From Cohnella hashimotonis (GTDB taxonomy: Bacteria > Bacillota > Bacilli > Paenibacillales > Paenibacillaceae), in NCBI RefSeq assembly GCF_030014955.1, contig NZ_JAGRPV010000001.1, positions 2,418,001-2,482,000 on the forward strand: a stretch of DNA of 64,000 nt. The letters are read 5' to 3'. The notes under the pieces were generated by a model. That model was not told the origin of the DNA. It did not search any database and was given only the letters and a program-made list of their open reading frames with translations. The translations under genes and the position numbers were made by a program. Position 1 is the stretch's first letter. Each line of letters starts with the position of its first letter. This document shows positions 25,572 through 38,724 of this stretch, in pieces.

Positions 25572-27176
25572 ATGCGCAAAGTTCTCGTGGTCGACGACGA
25601 GAAGTGGATTCGGCGCGGACTCATTCAGCTCATCCCGTGGGAACGCTTCGGACTTGAACTGGCGGGAGAAGCGGCGGACGGCCAGGACGCCTACGAGCTC
25701 GCGCTCGAGGTGAAGCCAGCCCTGATGTTCCTCGACATGCGGATGCCGGGGCTCGACGGCAAGCAGCTGCTCGGGAAATTGCACGCCGAATTGCCGGAGC
25801 TGCTGACGATTGTCATCAGCGGCTACTCCGACTTTGAATATACGCAGGAAGCGATCCGCCACCGGGCTTTCGATTATTTGCTGAAGCCGGTGAAGAAGGA
25901 GGAGCTCGCTTCCGTGCTGGAGAAGGCGCTCGCCGAGATCGGGCGTCGGGAGGCGCAGCGGACGGCGGAGGCCGCAGGCGGCGACGACAAGGAAGGCGGA
26001 TGGCTTGGCGAAGCGCTGACGAGGCGCGCGGGCGGCGATACGGCGGAAGGACAGCCGGCGATGCCGCCGCACGGATGGGCGGAAGGGGAGTGCGTCGTGT
26101 TCGTCGCCCAAGCGGATGCTTACCGCGAGGAGCGGCCGGACGCGGCGAAGGTGGCGGACGAGGCGCGCGGGCGGCTCGAGCTGGCGCGGGCTTTTCATCT
26201 CGGCGGCGACTGGACGTTCGCGCTGACGCCGGGCGCGGACGGACGCGCCGAGATCGTCGGCGCGATCGGCGCGCGGCGTTCGTTCGGCGGAGAGCTGGGC
26301 CGCGTGCTGGCGGAGATCCGGGGCTTTCTGAGCGAAGCCGCCTGCGCGACGTTCAGCTTGGGAGCGGCGAGCTCGTCAAGCCTGCGTCCTCTGCATTTGC
26401 AGGACGCTTGCCGGACCGCTCGGGAGGCGCTCGGCGGCCGGAAGCTCGGCGATTCGGGAACGGTAAGGCTCGCCGGCGAGCGCGGGGCTGAAGCCCCGGC
26501 GACGCCATCGTATCCGCACGAAGCGGAAAAAGCTTTTCTTCTCGCACTTCAGATGGGAGGCGGCGAGACGGCAATCGAGCTTTTCGGACAGGTGTTCGAT
26601 CGCATCGCGCCGGCCGACGCGACGGTCGAGGGGATGCAGCGCAACGCCGTGCTCCTCGTTCACTCCATCGAGAAGCAGCTGCAATTCTCCGGCTCCAGCC
26701 TCGAGCGCGTCAGCGGCCGCACGCCGCTCTCCTACTCCGAGATGCTGCGTCAGCGCAACGACCGCGACTCGGCAAGCAAGCTTTTCGAGCGGGAGATCAT
26801 CCCCGCCATCCTGTCGAGCGGCAGCCAGGCGGGGAGCAAGCAGGGCGAACGTCTCGTCAGGGAGATTCAGAAGCTTGTCGAAGCCCACTTCGATCAGCCG
26901 CTGTCGCTTCAGCAAATCGCCGAGACGCGCTTCGTCAATGCGGATTACTTGAGCCGGTTATTCAAGAAAACGATCGGCCATACGTTTGTCGACTACCTGA
27001 CGGATTACCGGATTCACAAATCGATCGAGCTGATGAAGATTCCCGCTTACAAAAATTATGAAATCGCGAAGATGGTCGGCTACGAGGACTACCGGTACTT
27101 CAGCCAGATTTTCAAAAAGAAAACCGGCAAAACGATCGGCGAGTACCGGGGCCAGGCCGAATGCGCGAGCAAATAA
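25572..27176 (+). CDS. YesN-type response regulator with AraC DNA-binding domain
   Basis: This 534-residue regulator has a receiver domain (Asp8/Asp9, phospho-acceptor Asp55 in LMFLDMRMPGLDG, lysine in LLKPVKK), then a GC-rich, Ala/Gly-heavy linker (about residues 125-330). The C-terminal AraC domain contains LQQIAETRFVNADYLSRLFK and NYEIAKMVGYEDYRYFSQIF. The start is ATG 25572, preceded by GAGGGGGG; the longer frame from 25503 adds a poor leader. It is the likely partner of the kinase at 20360 although transporter genes separate them. It probably activates the importer and the downstream enzyme genes. Confidence 0.9.
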   Translation: MRKVLVVDDEKWIRRGLIQLIPWERFGLELAGEAADGQDAYELALEVKPALMFLDMRMPGLDGKQLLGKLHAELPELLTIVISGYSDFEYTQEAIRHRAFDYLLKPVKKEELASVLEKALAEIGRREAQRTAEAAGGDDKEGGWLGEALTRRAGGDTAEGQPAMPPHGWAEGECVVFVAQADAYREERPDAAKVADEARGRLELARAFHLGGDWTFALTPGADGRAEIVGAIGARRSFGGELGRVLAEIRGFLSEAACATFSLGAASSSSLRPLHLQDACRTAREALGGRKLGDSGTVRLAGERGAEAPATPSYPHEAEKAFLLALQMGGGETAIELFGQVFDRIAPADATVEGMQRNAVLLVHSIEKQLQFSGSSLERVSGRTPLSYSEMLRQRNDRDSASKLFEREIIPAILSSGSQAGSKQGERLVREIQKLVEAHFDQPLSLQQIAETRFVNADYLSRLFKKTIGHTFVDYLTDYRIHKSIELMKIPAYKNYEIAKMVGYEDYRYFSQIFKKKTGKTIGEYRGQAECASK

Positions 27177-27192
27177 AAGGAGCGAACCTGCG

Positions 27193-28920
27193 ATGACAAG
27201 ACGACTGATACCCGATACGCTGACGCTGGAGGAGAGAGCCGGGCACGCGCTGAACGCGATGGCCGGCATGGCCGATCCGGATTACGGCGGCATTCCGTTT
27301 TTCGCGGCGAACCTCATGAACGATCCGGCCAACCTGACGCACGGAGACTGGGACTTCGGATCCTCTCACGGCCGCATGATCGACGGCATGATTCTGGCGC
27401 GGCATATGTCCGGCGAGACGTTCGGCGCGGAGACCGAGCAGCGCTACCGCGACAACTTCATGACCTTCTTCAAAGACGACGGACTCAGCTATCGGCAGGA
27501 AAATCCGAACTTCGGCTGGGAGCCGAACGCCAACCTGATCGACCAGCGGGCGGTGATCCTGTCGCTGACGACCTGGTACATGGCGACGGGAGACGCCAAG
27601 GTGAGGGAGGCGGCCGACCGCCACGTCGCCGCGCTGAAGCGGATCGCGATCAAGGAGCGAGAGGTCTGGTATTATCCGGCATCGGAATACAAGGAGGGCG
27701 GCTGGCCGTCCGCGAACGCGATGCTGCTGCGCCTCGCGCCCGATCCTGCGGCGTTCTGCGGCCGGCTCGTGATGCCGCTGCTCAAGTACCACGAGCTGAC
27801 GGGGAGCCAGGACGCCCTCGAGCTGTGCCAGTTCTTCGTCGCGCTTATCGTAGAGCGCAGCGGGGTGTTCAACAAGGACGGCAGCTTCAACGACGCGCTC
27901 GCTTACCGAAGCGGCCACTTCCACACCCGCCTCGGTACGCTCGACGCGATCGCGAGATTCGGCGCCTTCACCGGGGACGCTTCGCTGATCGCGTTCGCGG
28001 AGAAGAGCTACGCCTGGGCGCTGACCCAATGCACCGCCTTCGGCTGGACGCCGGGCGATATGAAGGAGCAGGCCTACGAGCACGAGACTTGCTCGCTTGT
28101 CGACCTGATCGCCACCGGCATTACGCTCGCGAAGAGCGGCTATACGAAGTATTGGGGCGTCGTGGAGCGCTACATCCGCAATCACCTGACCGAGTCCCAG
28201 CTGCTCGATCTCGACTGGGTGAAGGAGACGGACGATCGTACGGGGAATGTCGCCGGACGGATCAGCTACACGAACGTGGCCGCCAGCACGCGCGGCGCGT
28301 TCGCCGGATATTCGGCGCCTAACGACTTCTGCTGCGACGTGAACCACGGGCGCGGACACACAAACGATCTGCAAATCTGCTGCCTGGGCTCGGGAACGCG
28401 CGGCCTTTATATGGGCTGGAGCAATACGGTGACTTCCGACAAGGATGGCAAGGTGAGCGTCAACTTCCTGCTTAACCGCGGTTCGGCCTGGCTGGACGTC
28501 GAGTCGTATTTGCCTCACGAGGGCAAGGTCGTGCTTCGCGTGAACAAGGATCTGCCGTCGCTGCAGGTTCGGATTCCGGAGTGGGCGGGCTTCGCCAAAG
28601 TGCGCATCGTCCGGGAGCGGGACGGATCGGTATCCGAAGGACGGGGCTCGGAGCCGAGCCGCTGGCTGAAGGAAGTGTTCCTGCAGCTGAACGAGGCGTT
28701 CGCGGGGGAAACGATTACGATCACGTTCCCGCTATCCGAGCGCACGACGGTGGAGACGGCGATAGGTCAGACGTTCGCGACCGAATGGCGCGGAGACGAC
28801 GTCGTCGGCATTACGCCGCGGGGCACGAAGCATCCGTTCTATTCGGGACGCAAGGTGTACGACGCGGCGCCGATGCGCGAGGGCGAGCTGCGTAGGCTCG
28901 ATCACGAATTCGTATGGTGA
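27193..28920 (+). CDS. GH127-like glycosidase (six-hairpin fold with Cys motif), substrate unknown
   Basis: This 575-residue cytoplasmic protein has no signal peptide. An (alpha/alpha)6-type body is suggested by repeated helical segments (ILSLTTWYMATGDAKV; LVMPLLKYHELTGSQDAL). The C-terminal beta domain resembles DUF1680/GH127 proteins (VSVNFLLNRGSAWLDVESY; LQVRIPEWA). Two GH127 features are visible: Glu298-Thr-Cys300 in HETCSLVDL and the double cysteine Cys396-Cys397 in LQICCLGSG, which in beta-L-arabinofuranosidase HypBA1 bind zinc and supply the nucleophile. Overall similarity to canonical GH127 appears weak, so this may be a divergent or new subfamily acting on an arabinofuranoside or related pectin sugar. 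AAGGAG precedes ATG 27193. Confidence 0.7.
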   Translation: MTRRLIPDTLTLEERAGHALNAMAGMADPDYGGIPFFAANLMNDPANLTHGDWDFGSSHGRMIDGMILARHMSGETFGAETEQRYRDNFMTFFKDDGLSYRQENPNFGWEPNANLIDQRAVILSLTTWYMATGDAKVREAADRHVAALKRIAIKEREVWYYPASEYKEGGWPSANAMLLRLAPDPAAFCGRLVMPLLKYHELTGSQDALELCQFFVALIVERSGVFNKDGSFNDALAYRSGHFHTRLGTLDAIARFGAFTGDASLIAFAEKSYAWALTQCTAFGWTPGDMKEQAYEHETCSLVDLIATGITLAKSGYTKYWGVVERYIRNHLTESQLLDLDWVKETDDRTGNVAGRISYTNVAASTRGAFAGYSAPNDFCCDVNHGRGHTNDLQICCLGSGTRGLYMGWSNTVTSDKDGKVSVNFLLNRGSAWLDVESYLPHEGKVVLRVNKDLPSLQVRIPEWAGFAKVRIVRERDGSVSEGRGSEPSRWLKEVFLQLNEAFAGETITITFPLSERTTVETAIGQTFATEWRGDDVVGITPRGTKHPFYSGRKVYDAAPMREGELRRLDHEFVW

Positions 28921-28936
28921 GGGAGGGGATCTGACG

Positions 28937-29620
28937 ATGAAGACGGTCGTTGCCGTATATACGGGCCAAGGCTTGGCCGACCCGCTGAAGAAGGTATTCC
29001 AGGAGCTGCTGCCGGACGTCCGGCTGGTCAATATTATCGACGACAGCCTGATCGGCGACGTCGTCAAGGCGGGGCATGTACCGCCAGGCGTCGCCAGAAG
29101 GCTCGTGCAATATTATCACAATGGCGAAGAGCTGGGCGCGGACGTCATCCTGAACACCTGCTCGTCCGTCGGGGAAGTGGCGGACGACGCACGCAAGCTG
29201 ATCGGCGTGCCGATCGTCAAGATCGACGAGGCGATGGCGGCTAAGGCGGCCGCGAGCTATGAGCGGATCGCGGTGCTGGCGACGCTGCCGTCGACGCTCG
29301 AGCCGACGATGCGGCTGATCGAGAAGGAGGCAGCGGCGGCGGGGCGCGCCGTCACCTTGGTGAACGGCCTGGCCGCTGGCGCGTTCGAGGCGTTAAACGG
29401 CGGCAGTCCGGAGGATCACGACCGGCTCATTCTGGAGACGGCGCAGCGGGTTGCCGGCGATGCGGACGCGATCGTCCTCGCCCAGGGCTCGATGGCCCGC
29501 ATGGAGCGGATGCTGGCCGAAGCGACGGGCAAGCCGGTGCTGTCGAGTCCGCGTCTCGGCGTCGAGCAAGTGCGCGAGACGCTGGAACGGCTCGTTCGCG
29601 GGGAGGAGGCCGCCCGATGA
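28937..29620 (+). CDS. Aspartate/glutamate-racemase-family protein lacking the second catalytic Cys
   Basis: This 227-residue alpha/beta protein belongs to the Asp/Glu/hydantoin racemase superfamily. The first active-site cysteine is present (Cys75 in ILNTCSSVGE), but the second position reads IVLAQGSMARM, with Gln183 where two-base racemases have Cys. A classical racemisation is therefore unlikely. An isomerase, lyase or decarboxylase-type reaction using one cysteine, as in some other members, is more plausible. It overlaps the RuBisCO-like gene by four bases (ATGA), which ties it to the same pathway. The substrate is inferred only from neighbours. Confidence 0.8.
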   Translation: MKTVVAVYTGQGLADPLKKVFQELLPDVRLVNIIDDSLIGDVVKAGHVPPGVARRLVQYYHNGEELGADVILNTCSSVGEVADDARKLIGVPIVKIDEAMAAKAAASYERIAVLATLPSTLEPTMRLIEKEAAAAGRAVTLVNGLAAGAFEALNGGSPEDHDRLILETAQRVAGDADAIVLAQGSMARMERMLAEATGKPVLSSPRLGVEQVRETLERLVRGEEAAR

Positions 29621-30939
29621 GCGGGGCTTTGAAAGGACAGTCGTCGGATGCTCCTAAGGTGGAGGCTCCGGCTGCGGCCGCTGGCACGGAACGCGTATTC
29701 GCCGAGTACTTCGTCGAGACGCCATGGACGCTCGCACGCGCGGCGGAGGTCATCGCGGGCGAGCAATCGACCGGGACCTTCACCGCCGTGCCGGGGGAGA
29801 CGGCATCGCTGAAGGAGCGTCACGGCGCGCGGATCGAGCAGATTGTGCCGCTGGCGGAGGCTTCGGCACCGCTGCTTCCCGGAGCCAAGCCGCCTGCCGG
29901 CCATGACGGACGCTACCGGCGCGGCAAGATCACCGTTTCGTATCCGATCGTCAACTTCGGTCCGTCGATTCCGAACCTGATGAGCGCGATCGCGGGCAAT
30001 CTGTTCGAGCTGCAGGAGCTGTCGGGCTTGCGTCTGCTCGATATCGAGCTGCCCGACGCCTTCGCCCGGCGGTATCCGGGGCCGAAGTTCGGTCTCTCCG
30101 GCACCCGCAGGCTGACCGGCGTTTACGGGCGGCCCATCCTCGGCTCGATCGTCAAGCCGAGCGTCGGCTTGTCGGCTAAGGAACTCGGCGGCCTCGTCTA
30201 CGAGCTGGCCGTCGCCGGACTCGATTTTATCAAGGACGACGAGCTGAACGCCAACCCGCCTTATCTCCCTCTGGAACAGAAGGTCCGGGCGGTCATGGAC
30301 GCGATCGAGCGGGCAGCGGACGCGACTAGCAAGAAGACGATGTACGCGTTTAACATTACCGGAGACATCGACGAGATGCGCCGTCATCACGACACCGTCG
30401 TCGAAGCGGGCGGCAACTGCGTCATGGCGAGCGTCATGAGCATCGGCTTCGCGGGGCTCGCGCACCTGAACGGCTACAGCGAGGTGCCGATCCACGCGCA
30501 CCGCAATCAATGGGGCATGCTTACTCGCAGTCCGGGGCTCGGCATGGAATTCACGGCCTTCCAGAAGCTGTGCCGGCTGGCCGGTGCGGATCATCTGCAC
30601 GTGAACGGGCTGAACAGCAAGTTCTATGAGAGCAACGAATCCGTCGCGCGCTCGATTGGGGCTTGCGCGAGGCCGTTGTTCGGCGGCTACGAGACCGTGC
30701 CGGTCGTCTCTTCGGCGCAGTGGGCGGGCTCGGCGCCGCCGACGTTCGAAGCGATCCGCAGCGTGGACGTGATGCATCTCGCGGGCGGCGGCATGCTCGC
30801 CCATCCGGACGGCCCCGCCGCCGGCTTCGCGAGCATGCGCCAAGGCTGGGAAGCGGCCGCGGCGGGTATCGCGCTCGATACGTACGCACAGACCCATGCC
30901 GAGCTGGCCCGCGCGATCGAGAAATACGGAAAGGGCTGA
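29617..30939 (+). CDS. RuBisCO-like protein (RuBisCO large-chain superfamily), candidate sugar-acid phosphate decarboxylase or transcarboxylase/hydrolase
   Basis: This 440-residue protein has both RuBisCO large-chain domains. Nearly all catalytic residues align with plant RuBisCO: Glu49 (GEQSTGTFT), Asn113, Lys180 (KPSVGL), the carbamylation Lys206 with Asp208 and Glu209 (DFIKDDEL), His295-Arg296, His328, loop-6 Lys335, and the Gly-rich phosphate loop HLAGGGMLAHP. The second lysine of the KPKxGL motif is serine here. It is coupled to a DUF1537 kinase, the combination known from D-apiose catabolism, where RuBisCO-like enzymes act on 3-oxo-isoapionate 4-phosphate. True CO2 fixation is unlikely in this setting. 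Whether it decarboxylates, transcarboxylates or does something new cannot be read from sequence. Confidence 0.88.
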   Translation: MSGALKGQSSDAPKVEAPAAAAGTERVFAEYFVETPWTLARAAEVIAGEQSTGTFTAVPGETASLKERHGARIEQIVPLAEASAPLLPGAKPPAGHDGRYRRGKITVSYPIVNFGPSIPNLMSAIAGNLFELQELSGLRLLDIELPDAFARRYPGPKFGLSGTRRLTGVYGRPILGSIVKPSVGLSAKELGGLVYELAVAGLDFIKDDELNANPPYLPLEQKVRAVMDAIERAADATSKKTMYAFNITGDIDEMRRHHDTVVEAGGNCVMASVMSIGFAGLAHLNGYSEVPIHAHRNQWGMLTRSPGLGMEFTAFQKLCRLAGADHLHVNGLNSKFYESNESVARSIGACARPLFGGYETVPVVSSAQWAGSAPPTFEAIRSVDVMHLAGGGMLAHPDGPAAGFASMRQGWEAAAAGIALDTYAQTHAELARAIEKYGKG

Positions 30940-30945
30940 GACAGC

Positions 30946-35698
<4,753 letters not shown>

Positions 35699-35706
35699 TT
35701 CGAGCC

Positions 35707-35738
35707 GTCCTGGATGGACCTTACATCCGGGACTTTTT
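35707..35738 (+). terminator. Rho-independent terminator of the second glycan operon
   Basis: GTCCTGGATG (35707-35716) pairs with CATCCGGGAC (35724-35733, one G-T pair) around a 7-base loop, followed by TTTTT. It lies nine bases after the beta-galactosidase stop. Confidence 0.85.
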
Positions 35739-35902
35739 CTCTTGCGATGCGGCGTTGCAAGACGTAAAGGCGCTGATGAAGACCTCAGCCGGTTAGGGAT
35801 TCGCGGATCGTCTAGAGTTCCAAACGTCCCATATGTATAAAAAAACGCGATAAAAAGTGCATTGTTTCCGTCCCAAGGCTGCGCTACCCTAGGTTTAATC
35901 AC

Positions 35903-35917
35903 TGAGAATGAATATCA
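35903..35917 (+). promoter_or_regulatory. Fur box upstream of the siderophore-binding lipoprotein gene
   Basis: TGAGAATGAATATCA differs at two positions from the 7-1-7 Fur consensus TGATAATNATTATCA. It is 31 bp before the ATG, where iron-loaded Fur would block transcription. Confidence 0.75.
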
Positions 35918-35947
35918 GTGATAATGAAACCGGGGGAGAAGAGCGTT

Positions 35948-36964
35948 ATGGCTAAGTGGATCAAAAAATCGGCGACCACGATGGTTGTAGTGGTGGGTTT
36001 AGGCTTGCTCGCGGCTTGCGGCTCCGACAAGAACAATGAGAGCGGGGCATCGGCGCAGGCAGCGTCTTCAGCTTCCTCGTCGGCAAACGCGCAGGCATCG
36101 ACGGGAGCGGGGACGACCGCGGATGCGCAAACGCGGACCGTCAGGGACGAGTTCGGCGAGGTCACCGTGCCGGCGCATCCGAAGCGGATCGCGGCCATCT
36201 ATCTGGAGGACTACTTGAAGGCGTTGGGCATCGCGCCGGTCGTCCAATGGTACAACCCGAACTGGGGCAAACAGGATTATTTGAACCTGGATGTGCCGTT
36301 GTTCGACAACTCCGGCAGCATCGAGGCGCTGTTGGCGCAAAGTCCCGATCTGATCATTCTAGACGGCGCCATCGATCGCGCGGCTTACGATCAATATTCC
36401 AAAGTGGCGCCGACATTCCGGTTGCCGGAGAGCGTTTTGCAGGATTCCGGGCAGATTCTGAAGACGATTGCCGATGTCATCGGCATTCCCGAGAAGGCCG
36501 AGAGCGTGGCCGCAGCATACGAAGCCAAAGTGGCGGATGCGAAGGCGAAGCTGGCGCAAGCCGTTGGCAAAGAGACGGTGGCGGTTATCCGCGTCAATGT
36601 CGGCGATCGGACGATCGCGCTGTTCGGGGCCAAAAACCGGTATGCGGGCAGCATTTTGTTTGACGATCTGGGTCTCACCCCCCATCCGATGGTCGAAAAA
36701 ATGACCGAATTCCAGGAGATCTTATCCGAAGAGGCGTTTTCGATGCTGGATGCGGATCACATCATCGTCATTCCGTCCAACGGAGACTGGAAGACCGCGG
36801 AAAACCAAGACGCTTTTACGTTATTGGACAGTCCGATGTGGAAGTCCGTACCGGCATTCAAAAACGGTCACGTGTACAAGGTTGACCGCAGCTACTGGCA
36901 GAGCGGGGCCATCACGGCCAACGGAATGAAAATCGACGATCTCCTGAAGCTGATGGTCAAGTAA
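35948..36964 (+). CDS. Iron-siderophore ABC transporter substrate-binding lipoprotein (FecB/FhuD class)
   Basis: This 338-residue lipoprotein has signal sequence MAKWIKKSATTMVVVVGLGL and lipobox LAAC, a Ser/Ala-rich linker, and the class III helical-backbone binding fold (HPKRIAAIYLEDYLKALGIAP; LLAQSPDLIILDG; HVYKVDRSYWQSGAI). It would bind a ferric siderophore or heme-like ligand at the cell surface. ATG 35948 has GGGGGAG upstream; the ATG at 35918 has no ribosome site and falls at the edge of the Fur box. No permease or ATPase follows, so transport must use a channel encoded elsewhere. The fused regulator downstream carries a homologous domain. Confidence 0.9.
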   Translation: MAKWIKKSATTMVVVVGLGLLAACGSDKNNESGASAQAASSASSSANAQASTGAGTTADAQTRTVRDEFGEVTVPAHPKRIAAIYLEDYLKALGIAPVVQWYNPNWGKQDYLNLDVPLFDNSGSIEALLAQSPDLIILDGAIDRAAYDQYSKVAPTFRLPESVLQDSGQILKTIADVIGIPEKAESVAAAYEAKVADAKAKLAQAVGKETVAVIRVNVGDRTIALFGAKNRYAGSILFDDLGLTPHPMVEKMTEFQEILSEEAFSMLDADHIIVIPSNGDWKTAENQDAFTLLDSPMWKSVPAFKNGHVYKVDRSYWQSGAITANGMKIDDLLKLMVK

Positions 36965-36989
36965 CGAGGCGTTCGCCTGCTCGCATACG

Positions 36990-37030
36990 GAAAGCTTTTC
37001 AATTTTAGGATTGAAGAGCTTTCTTTTTTT
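36990..37030 (+). terminator. Strong Rho-independent terminator after the siderophore-binding gene
   Basis: A 14-bp stem (36990-37003 with 37010-37023, one G-T pair) around a 6-base loop is followed by seven T. It separates the lipoprotein gene from the regulator gene, which has its own Fur box. Confidence 0.9.
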
Positions 37031-37054
37031 ATATAAACTAAACTCACTGATGAA

Positions 37055-37069
37055 TGAGAATGATTATCA
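37055..37069 (+). promoter_or_regulatory. Fur box upstream of the AraC/binding-domain regulator
   Basis: TGAGAATGATTATCA has a single mismatch to TGATAATNATTATCA and lies 16 bp before the ATG at 37086. Confidence 0.8.
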
Positions 37070-37085
37070 TCGCGTGGAGGGCATC

Positions 37086-38708
37086 ATGGCAAACAACGGG
37101 CAAAGCGATGTCGGGGATAGCGGGACAGCGAGAGAGACGACCCTTTTCCGAATGGTAAAATGCGAATCGTTCACGGTCGAAGCGGGACAAGGGATGGCGA
37201 TGTCGTCCGGCGACTATATGATTCTGTTGGTAGCAGGCGGCAGCGGAGCCGCGTTGCTGGAAAACAGACAAGCGATGCTTGAGCTGGGCACCGTCTTGTT
37301 GCTGCATCCGCATGCCATCTGCAGGCTCGAAGCCGGAGCGGGGGGCGCTTCCGGCTATCGCATCGACTTCGAGGCGGCGGGAAGGCAGGTGCGGCTCGGC
37401 GACAAGACCGGCGTGACGGCACTCGACGAATGGCTCGCTTCATGGACGCATCCGCTTGGAGACGCTGCGGCCGGCTTGCTGCCGGAAGCGGAGCATCTGC
37501 ATCGATGCGAAGCCGAGCAGGACGAGCTCGATCGATTGGACCGGCAGGTACGTTTCCAGCGTCTGCTGCTATCGCTGCTGAGGAGCAGCCGCGGCGCTGC
37601 GATCTGCGAGCGGACGGCGAGGCAAGCCGTGGCCCGGTCGGTCGCGTACGTAAGAGACCACTATTCGGAGCCGCTGACGATTGGGCGGCTTGCGGACATG
37701 GCCGCAACGAATCGCTGGCGTTATACGCAGCTCTTCAAAGAAGAGACGGGGCAGCTCCCGATCGATTTTCTGAATACGGTCCGAATCGACAAAGCGCAGC
37801 AAATGCTGCTGCTGACCGATAATAAGCTTAAAGAGATCGCGAATGCGGTCGGATACAGCAACGAATATTATTTCAACCGCAAATTCAAACAAAAAATCGG
37901 CGTCACGCCTGGACAATATCGCAATCGCAACAGCGGGACGACGCGCATTTTCGCTCCCTTTCTGGAGGATTATTTGGTCGCGCTGGGCGTGACGCCGATT
38001 TTGCAATGCATGCATCGACCGTGGGGCAGGCAGGATTACCTGGGTCTTTACGGAGTGCCCGATTTCGATATCGCATCTGACGACTGGACGGTTCTCTCCG
38101 GCCATCAGCCCGAGTTTATCCTCTTGGACGACGGCTATCGTAGATGGGGAATGGAGCGGTACAGCCGCATTTCGCCCGTATTCAAAATTCCCTTCAACGG
38201 CGAAGATTGGAGATTTATGCTGAGATCGATCGGCAATGTGCTCGGCAGGCAGCGGCAAGCGTCGGAGGCGACGGAGCGGCTCGAACATCAAATCGCGGAC
38301 GCGAGACAGCGGCTGGAGCGCTCGGCGGCCGGACAGTCCGTTGCCGTACTGAGAATCTCGGGCCGCTCGGTCGCGCTGTACGGAGGCAGCGCATGCGGTT
38401 ATACGGGACCGCTGCTTTACCGCGGCCTCGGGCTCTCCGAACCGGCCATCGTGCGCAATATGGCGCCGGGCGTCCGCAGAATCGAGTTGTCTTGGGAGCA
38501 ACTGGAGGAGCTGGATGCCGACCACTTGTTCGTCACTTTTGAAGGCGAAGACGGCGGGCGAGAGCTGCTCCATTCCGGTATATGGAAAAGCCTGCGGGCT
38601 GTGAGGGCAAATCAGGTGTACGAAGTCGATTTTATGGCGTGGATGAACTACGGCGTGCTCTCTCACGGCCGCAAGATTAACGATGTACTCCAGGTCATGG
38701 GCGGTTAA
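37086..38708 (+). CDS. AraC-type regulator fused to a siderophore-binding domain (Btr-like)
   Basis: This 540-residue cytoplasmic protein has three parts. The N-terminal part is cupin-like (about residues 20-170). The AraC helix-turn-helix pair lies at about 180-280 (LTIGRLADMAATNRWRYTQLF; LKEIANAVGYSNEYYFNRKF). The C-terminal half is a class III binding-protein domain (IFAPFLEDYLVALGVTPIL; WGRQDYLGLYGVPDF). The same plan occurs in Bacillus Btr, which activates bacillibactin uptake when ferri-siderophore binds its C-terminal domain. That domain is clearly homologous to the lipoprotein encoded just upstream (both have LEDYL-ALG and WG-QDYL), suggesting they recognise the same compound. ATG 37086 has GGAGG upstream. 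Confidence 0.9.
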   Translation: MANNGQSDVGDSGTARETTLFRMVKCESFTVEAGQGMAMSSGDYMILLVAGGSGAALLENRQAMLELGTVLLLHPHAICRLEAGAGGASGYRIDFEAAGRQVRLGDKTGVTALDEWLASWTHPLGDAAAGLLPEAEHLHRCEAEQDELDRLDRQVRFQRLLLSLLRSSRGAAICERTARQAVARSVAYVRDHYSEPLTIGRLADMAATNRWRYTQLFKEETGQLPIDFLNTVRIDKAQQMLLLTDNKLKEIANAVGYSNEYYFNRKFKQKIGVTPGQYRNRNSGTTRIFAPFLEDYLVALGVTPILQCMHRPWGRQDYLGLYGVPDFDIASDDWTVLSGHQPEFILLDDGYRRWGMERYSRISPVFKIPFNGEDWRFMLRSIGNVLGRQRQASEATERLEHQIADARQRLERSAAGQSVAVLRISGRSVALYGGSACGYTGPLLYRGLGLSEPAIVRNMAPGVRRIELSWEQLEELDADHLFVTFEGEDGGRELLHSGIWKSLRAVRANQVYEVDFMAWMNYGVLSHGRKINDVLQVMGG

Positions 38709-38724
38709 CGGCGCTATCGCGCGA

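Noticed and set aside
29617..30939. Genuine CO2-fixing RuBisCO
   Set aside because: No phosphoribulokinase, small subunit or carboxysome gene is present. The setting is a sugar-catabolic operon and the second lysine of KPKxGL is replaced.
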